Origin: Bacilli bacterium
GTDB taxonomy: Bacteria; Bacillota_I; Bacilli_A; ML615J-28; CAG-313
Assembly (NCBI GenBank): GCA_017398545.1
Contig: JAFQFT010000039.1
Coordinates: forward strand, 1 to 55,738
Reading direction: 5' to 3'
Length of the DNA stretch: 55,738 nucleotides
The position numbers and the translations under genes are program-made. Below, piece after piece: positions 25,285 through 33,898 of this stretch; positions within the stretch are counted from its first letter, which is position 1, and each line of letters opens with the position of its first letter. The notes under the pieces are model-generated. The model was not told the origin of the DNA. It was given only the letters and a program-made list of their open reading frames with translations, and made no database searches.

Positions 25285-26518
25285 GAATCTTTTCCTTTCT
25301 CATTTTACATATATAAAATCCATCCTCTTTACTACTCGGTAGGATAATTTCTTCTTCTAATTTTACAAACTCTTTAAATTCATTTAAGAAATCTTTAATC
25401 AACCATTCATTCTCAAACTTATTAATTGTACAAGTACTATATACAAGTATTCCACCATCTTTTACATAATCTTTTACATGACGAATAATCTTTTTTTGAA
25501 GATTATTAATTCCTTCAATATCTTTTAATGTAATATGATATTTTAAATCTGGTTTATGACTTATTACTCCAAGTCCAGAACAAGGAACATCCACTAAACA
25601 ATAATCAAACTTATTATTATAATCATAAGTTGTTGCATCAGCTAATTGAGTATTAATAATAGATACACCAAGTTTTTTTGCGTTAAGATTTATTTTTTCA
25701 AGTTTATGTTCATACACATCACAAGAAGTAATACTACCAATATTATTCATAATAGCTGCCATATGAAGGCTTTTTCCCCCTGGTGCACTACAAGCATCTA
25801 AGACGCTTGAACCTAAAGTAGGATTTACAACTTCAGCAACTCTAATACTTGATGCGTCTTGCGCAATAATTAACCCATTATTAAACATATCGGTGTGGAT
25901 AAGCGATTCACGGGTATAAAGCGTAACATTATTAATTTCATATTGAATATTTAATTCATCTAATAATTTAGATATTTCACTAACACTTGTTTTTAATGTA
26001 TTAATACGATATGTATTATAAACATTTCCATTTTCGAAGAAAGTTACTAATTTTTCCTTATATTGTTTATATAATAAATTAGTAAGTTCAAGTGGTAAGG
26101 ATACTTTTAAACTAATACGCTCTATTTCACTTAAATTACTAATACTAGGTTTTTCACTTCTTTGATAACTTCTTAATACACCATTAACAAACATTGCCGA
26201 TTTATAATCATCTTTTTTAACAATTTTAACAAGTTCATTAACTATGAAATGATCTTTCATATTCATATAGTCAATTACATAAACACCAATACGTAAAATA
26301 TTTTTAATAAATGGTTTAACACGTTTACCTTTAATAAGTAGTGACATGTTATAATCTAACATCATTCTTTTTTCACAAACACCATATAAAATTTTAGTAT
26401 ATACTTTTTTATCACTAATATCTAATTTTAATTCTTTTATTGCATTATCTAAAACAATTGATAGATATGCACCTTCATTAAATATTTTAACTAAGTCTAA
26501 AGATAGTCTTTTATACAT
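25277..26518 (-). CDS. rsmB: 16S rRNA m5C967 methyltransferase RsmB
   Basis: This 413-residue protein has an N-terminal NusB-like RNA-binding domain (about 1-130) and a C-terminal SAM-dependent domain with DACSAPGGKSLHMA, VDVPCSGLGV and STCTINKFENE, holding both catalytic cysteines. The stop is TGA inside ATGA-type overlap with rlmN, showing that TGA is a stop here. It overlaps the unknown upstream gene by eight bases. Confidence 0.94.
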   Translation of the reverse strand: MYKRLSLDLVKIFNEGAYLSIVLDNAIKELKLDISDKKVYTKILYGVCEKRMMLDYNMSLLIKGKRVKPFIKNILRIGVYVIDYMNMKDHFIVNELVKIVKKDDYKSAMFVNGVLRSYQRSEKPSISNLSEIERISLKVSLPLELTNLLYKQYKEKLVTFFENGNVYNTYRINTLKTSVSEISKLLDELNIQYEINNVTLYTRESLIHTDMFNNGLIIAQDASSIRVAEVVNPTLGSSVLDACSAPGGKSLHMAAIMNNIGSITSCDVYEHKLEKINLNAKKLGVSIINTQLADATTYDYNNKFDYCLVDVPCSGLGVISHKPDLKYHITLKDIEGINNLQKKIIRHVKDYVKDGGILVYSTCTINKFENEWLIKDFLNEFKEFVKLEEEIILPSSKEDGFYICKMRKEKIHE

Positions 26519-27116
26519 GTTTAAACTCCTTAACTAAATAATTAAAATACATCGCAAGAAGTTCAATATAACTATTTTCTAATCCTTCACTCTTCAAATC
26601 TTTTTTATGTTGTTTAATACTACCCATAACACTTTCTAATCTATCACTAGTAATTACAGTTTGACTTAAAAAATCCTTTACATTATTTCTATATTCAACA
26701 CTTGGAAAATACATTAATGTTTTATAAATTTGAAATACTAACGCATCAATTCCCCTAGTTTCTTCAAAATCTAAATACTTAACTAAAAAATTATAAATTT
26801 TATCAACATCTGTTTTAGGAAGAACCGATAATAACATTACCCCTTTAACAGGGAAACAAGGATATACCTCTTTCTTAAATTCTTCATATAACTCTTTTAG
26901 CGTAAAAAAATCATTATCAATCGTATTATATAACTCTTCACTTTTTTCTTTTGAATAAATAACCATATCACTTTCAATCTTTGAAGTTACTTCCAAAATC
27001 ACATCATAACACAATTTATCTTCATTATTATCATGATATAATAAAAGTAACTTAAAAATAGAAATTTCTGATTTACTACGTTTTATAAAACTATTAATTT
27101 CATTAAATAATTCCAT
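26511..27116 (-). CDS. Hypothetical helical protein, first gene of the rsmB-rlmN-rsgA operon
   Basis: This 201-residue protein is rich in Lys, Glu, Leu and Tyr and predicted by eye to be all alpha-helical. It has no signal peptide, membrane segment or cysteine motif, and no family is recognised. It begins the operon (promoter TATAAT at 27152-27147) and overlaps rsmB by eight bases, where Bacillus has def and fmt. A role near translation or RNA modification is only guilt by association. Confidence 0.65.
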   Translation of the reverse strand: MELFNEINSFIKRSKSEISIFKLLLLYHDNNEDKLCYDVILEVTSKIESDMVIYSKEKSEELYNTIDNDFFTLKELYEEFKKEVYPCFPVKGVMLLSVLPKTDVDKIYNFLVKYLDFEETRGIDALVFQIYKTLMYFPSVEYRNNVKDFLSQTVITSDRLESVMGSIKQHKKDLKSEGLENSYIELLAMYFNYLVKEFKHV

Positions 27117-27146
27117 AATTTATTCTCCACTAATTTATATATTAAC

Positions 27147-27152
27147 ATTATA
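27147..27152 (-). promoter_or_regulatory. Promoter -10 of the rsmB operon
   Basis: TATAAT on the minus strand lies 31 bases before the first gene, in gtgTATAATgtt. A -35 is poor (TGAAAA at 17 bases). It is divergent from lgt. Confidence 0.5.
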
Positions 27153-27225
27153 CACTTTTTTTAATATTTTTTCACTTGTTTGACTAATTAAATAACTATT
27201 ACACTTTACCATTAGTTCTTACATC

Positions 27226-27254
27226 TTGACTAAAATCATTTTTTTTGGTAAAAT
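27226..27254 (+). promoter_or_regulatory. Promoter of lgt
   Basis: TTGACT (27226-27231), 17 bases, TAAAAT (27249-27254), 26 bases before the TTG start. Confidence 0.78.
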
Positions 27255-27280
27255 ATATATAAGAAAAACGAGGTGATAAA

Positions 27281-28306
27281 TTGAATATATCAAAATTTTT
27301 ATTTAATGTTGATAAATGGGATAATATAGTTATATTTGGTAAATCAATAAGTAGTTACGCCATAATGATGGTAATTGGCGTAATATGCTGTGCACTTGTA
27401 TTCTTTTATCGTTTAAGAAAATATGGAACAGATGAAAAAACAATTGATCGTTTAACAATCATAACACTAATTGGTGGAATGTTTGTCTATCTTGGAGCAT
27501 CTTTTTTTGATACTTTATGGCACTGTATTGAACTACACTTAGAAACAGGTGAACCATTTAAATTAGATTTTAATGAAGGTGGTATAACTTTTTCGGGAGG
27601 CATCATTACAGGAATAATTGTATTCTTTATTATATTTCCATTTGGAATGAAATATGATAAGAATCGTTCAATCAATTATATGGACCAAATCGTGATTGGA
27701 ATATTGATTGCTCACTGTTTTGGTAGAATCGGATGCTTTCTTGCAGGATGTTGTTATGGTAAAGAAACTGACTTCTTCTTAGGAATCTATTACTCTGAAG
27801 CAGGTACAGTAGTTCATCCAACACAACTATACGAAGCAACATTCTTACTTGTTGCATTTATTGTATTCTTCTTATTCTTAAAGAAATATCATACTGAAAC
27901 TTATCTAATATCTTATGGTATCTTTAGAATTTTTATTGAAATGTTACGTGGAGATGATCGTGGTGCTTCACCATTTGGCTTTTTAACTCCATCACAACTA
28001 ATGTCAATCGTAATGATTGCAGGTGGAATATTAATCTTCTTCTTAAGAAAACGAGTTTTAAGAAAAGAACTTGAAAAATACCATCAAGATCCTACATCTA
28101 TTACACCAAGAATAAGATACTACGAAGCAAGTTATAAAAACATATTTAAAGGACTAACTAAAAAATGTAATTGTCCTACTTGTAACAATAAGATGAAACT
28201 TTCTTGGCATAAAGAAATAACAGAAGTTAATGAAGTAGAACTAAAAAATACAGAACACTTAGTATACTATTGTAAAGAGTGTAATATAGAACAAGAAATA
28301 GAATAA
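27281..28306 (+). CDS. lgt: Prolipoprotein diacylglyceryl transferase with C-terminal zinc ribbon
   Basis: This membrane enzyme transfers diacylglycerol to the lipobox cysteine of prolipoproteins. The signature GRIGCFLAGCCYG begins at residue 148, and several hydrophobic helices are clear. The start is TTG, supported by GAGGTG seven bases upstream. The protein, 341 residues, is longer than usual: about 45 extra residues at the end carry CNCPTC and CKEC, a zinc-ribbon-like pair absent from standard Lgt. The many lipoproteins in this window are its natural substrates. Confidence 0.92.
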   Translation: MNISKFLFNVDKWDNIVIFGKSISSYAIMMVIGVICCALVFFYRLRKYGTDEKTIDRLTIITLIGGMFVYLGASFFDTLWHCIELHLETGEPFKLDFNEGGITFSGGIITGIIVFFIIFPFGMKYDKNRSINYMDQIVIGILIAHCFGRIGCFLAGCCYGKETDFFLGIYYSEAGTVVHPTQLYEATFLLVAFIVFFLFLKKYHTETYLISYGIFRIFIEMLRGDDRGASPFGFLTPSQLMSIVMIAGGILIFFLRKRVLRKELEKYHQDPTSITPRIRYYEASYKNIFKGLTKKCNCPTCNNKMKLSWHKEITEVNEVELKNTEHLVYYCKECNIEQEIE

Positions 28307-28330
28307 AATTAAACAGAATACAAACACACT

Positions 28331-28367
28331 AAAAACTGCAACACTATCATAAAAGTTTGCAGTTTTT
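28331..28367 (+). terminator. Terminator of lgt
   Basis: Stem aaaaactgcaa/ttgcagttttt with T run after it, 25 bases after the lgt stop. Confidence 0.87.
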
Positions 28368-28379
28368 TATTTTTAACAC

Positions 28380-28408
28380 TTGATTTTGTGTATCAAATGT
28401 GATACAAC
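28380..28408 (+). promoter_or_regulatory. Promoter with operator palindrome of the antitoxin gene
   Basis: TTGATT (28380-28385) and TACAAC (28403-28408) are 17 bases apart. The perfect inverted repeat TGTATCA-aatg-TGATACA (28389-28406) covers the spacer and -10, the usual placement of an antitoxin autorepression site. Confidence 0.6.
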
Positions 28409-28427
28409 ATTAAAAGAGGTGAATAAT

Positions 28428-28730
28428 ATGAATAAAATGTCAAACAATAAAACAGAATTAATCCACATAAGGATTGAACCTGATGTAAAAGAACAATCAG
28501 AATATATTTTCAAAAAACTAGGAGTTAATACATCCTATGCGGTGTCAATGTTTCTAAATCAAGTAATTTTACGAGGTGGATTTCCTTTTGAAATTGAACT
28601 CCCTAAAGTTAATAACGATGAACTAACTGAACTTGCAGCAATATTAGAATCAACTGCTGGTAGTGGTGAAATTAGTCAAAAGAATAAAAATATACTAACT
28701 TTATATTCTACAGGGCAAATTGATTATTAA
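28428..28730 (+). CDS. RelB/DinJ-type antitoxin, without adjacent toxin
   Basis: This 100-residue protein has an N-terminal ribbon-helix-helix of the RelB/DinJ type (IHIRIEPDVKEQSEYIFKKL, then GVNTSYAVSMFLNQVILRGGFPFE). It should dimerise, bind the palindrome just upstream and neutralise a RelE/YafQ-type toxin. I choose ATG 28428 (MNKMSNN), since AGAGGTG lies seven bases before it; the longer frame starts inside the operator. No toxin ORF follows before the terminator, so it is an orphan or acts on a toxin elsewhere. Confidence 0.83.
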   Translation: MNKMSNNKTELIHIRIEPDVKEQSEYIFKKLGVNTSYAVSMFLNQVILRGGFPFEIELPKVNNDELTELAAILESTAGSGEISQKNKNILTLYSTGQIDY

Positions 28731-28770
28731 ACCGCAGTATTTGCAATAAAAAGAAACTTTACAAAATAGA

Positions 28771-28794
28771 AAATGTGCAGAAATCTGCACATTT
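28771..28794. terminator. Bidirectional terminator between antitoxin and ABC permease
   Basis: Stem aaatgtgcag/ctgcacattt with a 4-base loop; T run on the plus strand and a T-rich tail on the minus strand. Confidence 0.85.
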
Positions 28795-28807
28795 TTTATT
28801 TTATAAA

Positions 28808-31045
28808 TTATATTTTACGATATTTTATATTAGAATATATAAAACTAATCAATAAACATACTGAAGTTATTACAGTTGATATTAAGACAATCTTAAAATC
28901 AAATTCAATATAGAATATAGTATTAAAGTTTTCTGCAACATCATCAATAATACTTAAAATAATTTTTGATGAAATAATGCCTAATAAAGAACATAATACT
29001 AAATTATATATAAATTTAACAATTGAAGTTAACATCATTTGTTGATTATTAAGACCTAGTAATTTTAATTTTCTAAGATTACTTTCTTGATATAAATGCT
29101 CTTCATACGCAATATAAATAGACAATAATATTATAATACCAATTATTATAACTAAGGTATATTTAACAAGTTGTAAAACATTATTATATAAATCTTGATG
29201 TTTATTTATTGAATCTTTAAAATTAACAATTGAATATTTATACTCATTAAAATTAGTTATCAAATCATCACTCAAATTATTAGAATCAATTGCATAACCA
29301 TAATACATATTATCACTATGATTAATTATTGCCATCTTATAATATATATGATTAACAAACTTTAATATTTCAAAACTTTCTATTTTTTCATTAATTAATA
29401 ACTCAACCTCATCTCCAACTTCAAGATGATAAGTATTTTCAAAATATTTAGGTAAGATGATATAATTTACATCTTTCGAAAATTTATCTTTTTCTTCACT
29501 TGTTAATGGCGGATAATCTAAATAGGACTCATATTGATTTACATTTAGCCCTAATACAATATTTAAATTAGTATCATAGATATTTACATTATTATCAATT
29601 TGTATTTGATCATATGAATCATTTTCAGTAAAGATCGTTTTTGTAGCAACAACAGTATCTAATTTAACTAATTTAGAAAAGTTGTTTATTTGTGTTGTAT
29701 ATGTATTTAAAGTAGATAAAATAAGTGAAATAATTACTATTATAAAAACATATATAAATTGTAATAATCTAAATATCAGTGTTTTCTTATTTAAATCATA
29801 TATAACCACTCTTTGAATATAACTTAACAAATACTTAGATAATCTATACACTATTTCAATAATGAATAAACTCAATACGATAATTAATAATAATAAAAAT
29901 ACACTAAATAAATTACTGTTCTTAAAGCAAACCATTAAAACACTAAACACTAAAGAAAAAGATATTAATATATAAATGTATATTTTATTAAAATTAACCC
30001 TTCTAAAGTTTATATCAAAAACCCTAAATAACATTACAACTAAAAGTGGTATTAAACTATAAATAAATGAAATTTTATTAATGATATATGGAATTCTACA
30101 TTTATAGATTTCAAGCATTATATTAATAAATAAATTAGATAGTAAAATAGAAAAAGTTAAAGATATAATAATTAAAAATAACCAAGCTAATAACTGATAA
30201 GATTTATAAAAGTTGTTCTTTCCTATTAATATAAAATATTCTTTTTGTTTTTTTAGTTTTTCACTAAACATTTTAAGTAAAATTATAAGAATAATAATAA
30301 AGATCAATGTTATAATCATAAGAGTTTCATCTAAAGAACTATTAGATAATGATTCTACATGTTTTGTATCATTAATATTAGTAACAGTATAAGAATTATA
30401 TTTATTCTTAATATGATTATAAAGACCATCAAAATTAACATCATCTTTTACATCTAACATGATCAGATTATACATCTTTTTAAGAGCATAGTGTTCTGCA
30501 ACATTATAACCAGTTATAAAAGCACTATCACCTTTATACATTCCACTTCCATCAATGATATCAACTACTTTATATTTAATAGTTTTATCGCCAATATATA
30601 AATCAATTAAGTCGTTAATAGATACTTGTAAATTATTAGCTAAACTTTTTGTAATAACAATTTCAAAGTCATTTATATTAAGACTTTTATTAAAAGCAGA
30701 ATTTATATCTTCGTTAGTTCCTTCAAATATTTGAATAACACAATTAGAATTATCTGATTTAACAAGAAGCGTAACATTATAAAATGCATTTCTTCTTTCA
30801 TATGATGAATCATACTCTAAATTATCTCCCCTAGTACCTTTTAGCGATAACCCAGTATTAGCTTTAATAATAATATCCATATCATGATTAACAAGTTTAT
30901 ATTCATCACCTGTAACATGATTCAAAAAAGAATTAGTTTCTAAAGATAGATTAATTGATGTTACGATAACAATAGTAGTAAACACTATAAATAAGGATAA
31001 TACTAAATGATGTTTAATATTTTCATATAATATCTTTAATCGCAT
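28808..31045 (-). CDS. ABC transporter permease (FtsX/MacB-like)
   Basis: This 745-residue membrane protein has a first transmembrane helix near residue 15-33, a large extracellular region, then two blocks of helices (about 235-450), another external domain and three final helices (about 625-740). This layout fits FtsX-like permeases of exporters for peptides, lipoproteins or bacteriocins, and of peptide-sensing systems. It overlaps its ATPase gene by ten bases. Sequence alone does not show the substrate. Confidence 0.85.
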   Translation of the reverse strand: MRLKILYENIKHHLVLSLFIVFTTIVIVTSINLSLETNSFLNHVTGDEYKLVNHDMDIIIKANTGLSLKGTRGDNLEYDSSYERRNAFYNVTLLVKSDNSNCVIQIFEGTNEDINSAFNKSLNINDFEIVITKSLANNLQVSINDLIDLYIGDKTIKYKVVDIIDGSGMYKGDSAFITGYNVAEHYALKKMYNLIMLDVKDDVNFDGLYNHIKNKYNSYTVTNINDTKHVESLSNSSLDETLMIITLIFIIILIILLKMFSEKLKKQKEYFILIGKNNFYKSYQLLAWLFLIIISLTFSILLSNLFINIMLEIYKCRIPYIINKISFIYSLIPLLVVMLFRVFDINFRRVNFNKIYIYILISFSLVFSVLMVCFKNSNLFSVFLLLLIIVLSLFIIEIVYRLSKYLLSYIQRVVIYDLNKKTLIFRLLQFIYVFIIVIISLILSTLNTYTTQINNFSKLVKLDTVVATKTIFTENDSYDQIQIDNNVNIYDTNLNIVLGLNVNQYESYLDYPPLTSEEKDKFSKDVNYIILPKYFENTYHLEVGDEVELLINEKIESFEILKFVNHIYYKMAIINHSDNMYYGYAIDSNNLSDDLITNFNEYKYSIVNFKDSINKHQDLYNNVLQLVKYTLVIIIGIIILLSIYIAYEEHLYQESNLRKLKLLGLNNQQMMLTSIVKFIYNLVLCSLLGIISSKIILSIIDDVAENFNTIFYIEFDFKIVLISTVITSVCLLISFIYSNIKYRKI

Positions 31046-31695
31046 TCTAATACACCATTATTATATTTTATTATTCTTGTTGCATACTTCAAATTGTCTT
31101 GTTCATGCGTAACAAGAATTACTGTAATATTATATTCTTTATTTAACTTAGATAATAATTCCATAATTTCAAGTGTAGCTTTAAAATCTAAAGATCCAGT
31201 AGGTTCATCACAAAATAAAATCTTCGGATTATTAATCAATGCTCTTGCTATTGCAACCCTTTGTTTTTCACCACCACTTAAAACACTTGGATATTTTTTT
31301 AATAAATGATTAATTGATAACATTTCAATAACATCATTAACTCTTTTTTCATCTTTAATTTTTAACAATCTTTGAGACAAAATAAGATTATCATAAACAT
31401 TAAGTTCATCTATTAACATAAAATCTTGATATACAAAACCACTATCTTTAAGTCTTAAATTACTTAAATTACTATTTGAAAGTTCATATATATTAATATC
31501 ATCCCAATAGACTCTACCATTATCAGGTTCTTTTATCCCACTCAATATCTTCAAAAGTGTTGTCTTACCAGAACCACTAGTTCCAGTAATAATAACAAAT
31601 TCACCATCTTTAATTTCAAAAGAAATATCTTCAAATATTGTTTGTACAAACGATCCATTCTTATATTTACATGTAATATTATTAACTTTTATCAT
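31036..31695 (-). CDS. ABC transporter ATP-binding protein (LolD/MacB type)
   Basis: This 219-residue ATPase has Walker A GTSGSGKTTLL, Q-loop region YQDFML, signature LSGGEKQRVAIARAL, Walker B ILFCDEPTGSLD and the H-loop VTHEQD. The GSLD ending is typical of the exporter group paired with FtsX-like permeases. It is co-transcribed with the overlapping permease gene. No sensor kinase or regulator lies beside it. Confidence 0.93.
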   Translation of the reverse strand: MIKVNNITCKYKNGSFVQTIFEDISFEIKDGEFVIITGTSGSGKTTLLKILSGIKEPDNGRVYWDDINIYELSNSNLSNLRLKDSGFVYQDFMLIDELNVYDNLILSQRLLKIKDEKRVNDVIEMLSINHLLKKYPSVLSGGEKQRVAIARALINNPKILFCDEPTGSLDFKATLEIMELLSKLNKEYNITVILVTHEQDNLKYATRIIKYNNGVLECD

Positions 31696-31797
31696 ATAAC
31701 TACCCTCTTTATCAACATTATATCATATTTTTTCATAAAATACCTTATAATAAGAAAGATAATATTTCCCTATTATTCTTATTATTTAATTGCTAAA

Positions 31798-31824
31798 AAG
31801 AACCCAACATTTAGTTGGGTTCTT
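31798..31824 (-). terminator. Terminator of the 31.8-33.7 kb lipoprotein operon
   Basis: Stem aagaacccaac/gttgggttctt overlaps the last codons and stop of the gene and is followed on the minus strand by a T run. Confidence 0.87.
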
Positions 31825-32773
31825 CATTATCTAAATTTTCTAAATCGCCGTCAATTATTGTTTCAATGTAATATTTATTAAATGTTCCGTCTGATAATCC
31901 AAAATATTTATCAGTTATAACTGTATCCATCATATTAATTCCATCACTAACAATGCCTTGATTCATTAAAGCACTTATATCTTCTTTTCTTATACTTATT
32001 TCTTGATTATCATTAGTAAAATATAGAGGAAAATCATCTATTTGATACATGCAAATTATAATTTTCTTTCCTTCGTATTCAATATAATAATTATCAGTAA
32101 ATTGTAATTCACCAAGTTCATATCTTTCATTTTGTAATAATTCATTTATTTTATCTTTATCTTTAGTAAGGCTATAAGTAGGTGTATATTTATAAAAACT
32201 ATCCTTAGCATCTTTGTCTCTAAAATAAACAAAATATTCTCTTTCTTTTAATGGAGTAATATAATCTAAATCTAATACATCGTAACAATTATAAAATTCA
32301 AAATAAATATAAGTATTTTTTTTATAATCATTATAAACATAAGAGCTGTATATTCTTAAACTACTATAATAATAATCATTAGGTATAGTTCCTACAACAT
32401 TACTTGTTATAAGTTCCTTAGGAATATTATTTCTTACATCTTTTCCATTATTATAAGTTACACTATAAGTCCATTCATAACCATAAATACAATTTTCAAA
32501 TTTATCATCACGTGTAGATTGTTTTTTACTTTCAACATCAACAGTATTATCAGCTATAGATTTAGGAATATAATAGGTCCCATAAATATTTTTTACTGTA
32601 AAGCCTCTTTCTTTAGCTAGTCTAGTATATTCTGGTATAAAACTATCATTTACCTCATCAAGATAATAAGCAGATCCCACAACAGAATATGTTGGTGGAT
32701 AACCTGGATTACAACTACTTATAAAAAATAATAACATAACAATTAAAAATAATTTTAACATTTTATTATTCAT
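31811..32773 (-). CDS. Lipoprotein of unknown function
   Basis: From ATG 32773 (MNNKMLKLF) the protein has 320 residues, with a signal peptide ending FFISSC, a good lipobox. The mature part is Tyr/Asn/Asp-rich with no family recognised. I prefer 32773 to the longer frame, because GGAGG lies nine bases upstream. It overlaps the stop of the upstream gene by eight bases (ATAATGAA region), so both are coupled. It probably works with the Cys/His-rich exported protein encoded just before it. Confidence 0.7.
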   Translation of the reverse strand: MNNKMLKLFLIVMLLFFISSCNPGYPPTYSVVGSAYYLDEVNDSFIPEYTRLAKERGFTVKNIYGTYYIPKSIADNTVDVESKKQSTRDDKFENCIYGYEWTYSVTYNNGKDVRNNIPKELITSNVVGTIPNDYYYSSLRIYSSYVYNDYKKNTYIYFEFYNCYDVLDLDYITPLKEREYFVYFRDKDAKDSFYKYTPTYSLTKDKDKINELLQNERYELGELQFTDNYYIEYEGKKIIICMYQIDDFPLYFTNDNQEISIRKEDISALMNQGIVSDGINMMDTVITDKYFGLSDGTFNKYYIETIIDGDLENLDNEEPN

Positions 32774-33746
32774 TATCTTCTTCCTCCATAGTTTCATTTA
32801 CATTTTCTAAATACAAAATATTATTAGCATCATATTCTAATACTTCAACATCACCAATTGTACCATCAATAGTTACAAAACCTGTTGTAAAATACCCACA
32901 ATGTTTACATGTATTACCTAATATTCCTATATTAAATGAATGAGTTTCATAGATTTGTTCCCCACATAAACAGTATTTTAAATGTTTAGAAGATGAATAT
33001 TTAGAATAAAGATATGTATGAGTTAAATGTTCAAATCCACAAACCGTACATATTAAATTCTCATCAAAAGAATGTGTTTCAAATCTTTCGTATCCACAAT
33101 TACATAAATATTGGTGTTTACTATTGTTATAATTATTAACAGTAACAATATGTTCTTCAGTACTTATTTCATACTCACATTCTCGACATATACCAGTATG
33201 AGAGTCATCATTTCCACTATATATGAAATAATGTTCTTCCCTATCATATTCTTCTAAGCAATAACTGCAATATTTATAGTGTTTTGTATCATTACTTATT
33301 GTTATAAAATCAATATGGGATTCATATTTTGTATATCCACAATCTTTACATTTTATGTAGTGCTCTGAATCATTAGAACTTCCAATAATCACAAAATTAT
33401 GATTTTCTAACTCTGATTTTCCACAATAATTATAAAGTCTACATTTTTTTAAATGTTGGCTTTCATTATAAACTTCATAGTTATCAAGCGAATGTTCAAT
33501 TTTTATTGGATTAACATGATTATCATAATTTACTAAGTCATAATCAGATGTACTTGAAATAAAATAAAAATTATCTTCAAAACTTTCACAAGTACAAATT
33601 TCAATGTAAAGAGAATTTTCATGATATTCACTATTATCAAATTCACCATAAACAGACGTAATAATAGAGCTTTCACTTCCCGAAATTTTAAGTTGTGAAG
33701 CAAAAACAAATAATAAAACAATTAATAAAGTAAATATTTTTTTCAT
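32766..33746 (-). CDS. Exported protein with Cys/His repeats
   Basis: This 326-residue protein starts with a signal peptide (MKKIFTLLIVLLFVFASQ) and has no lipobox. From about residue 95 it consists of about seven units of the form H-x(2)-Y-C-x(2)-C or C-x-CG, followed by an E-x-H motif (YIKCKDCGY, HYKYCSYC, YLCNCGYERFETHSF, KYCLCGEQIYETHSF, CKHCGY). The same kind of CG...H repeat occurs in the lipoprotein at 13.8-15.9 kb. The units look like small metal- or disulfide-stabilised modules; function is unknown. It is followed by the coupled lipoprotein gene. Confidence 0.7.
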   Translation of the reverse strand: MKKIFTLLIVLLFVFASQLKISGSESSIITSVYGEFDNSEYHENSLYIEICTCESFEDNFYFISSTSDYDLVNYDNHVNPIKIEHSLDNYEVYNESQHLKKCRLYNYCGKSELENHNFVIIGSSNDSEHYIKCKDCGYTKYESHIDFITISNDTKHYKYCSYCLEEYDREEHYFIYSGNDDSHTGICRECEYEISTEEHIVTVNNYNNSKHQYLCNCGYERFETHSFDENLICTVCGFEHLTHTYLYSKYSSSKHLKYCLCGEQIYETHSFNIGILGNTCKHCGYFTTGFVTIDGTIGDVEVLEYDANNILYLENVNETMEEEDNE

Positions 33747-33847
33747 AATAACCGCTTTAAACTTATTTATATGAGTATAGTATATAATATTTATAGACTA
33801 AAATCAATAAAAATATGAAATAATTACTAAATTTTTCTTTAAAAATA

Positions 33848-33884
33848 AAAGTCAATAATATGATTAAATCACATTACTGACTTT
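33848..33884 (-). terminator. Terminator of the InlB-repeat lipoprotein gene
   Basis: A long nested stem (aaagtca ... tgacttt with inner tgat/atca pairs) is followed on the minus strand by a T-rich tail. Confidence 0.8.
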
Positions 33885-33898
33885 GTTTTTATTTAATA

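Noticed and set aside
27487-27857. Two minus-strand ORFs inside lgt
   Set aside because: Antisense shadows of a confidently identified gene.
28731-28807. Toxin gene partner of the antitoxin
   Set aside because: Only a terminator fits in this space; no frame longer than a few codons.
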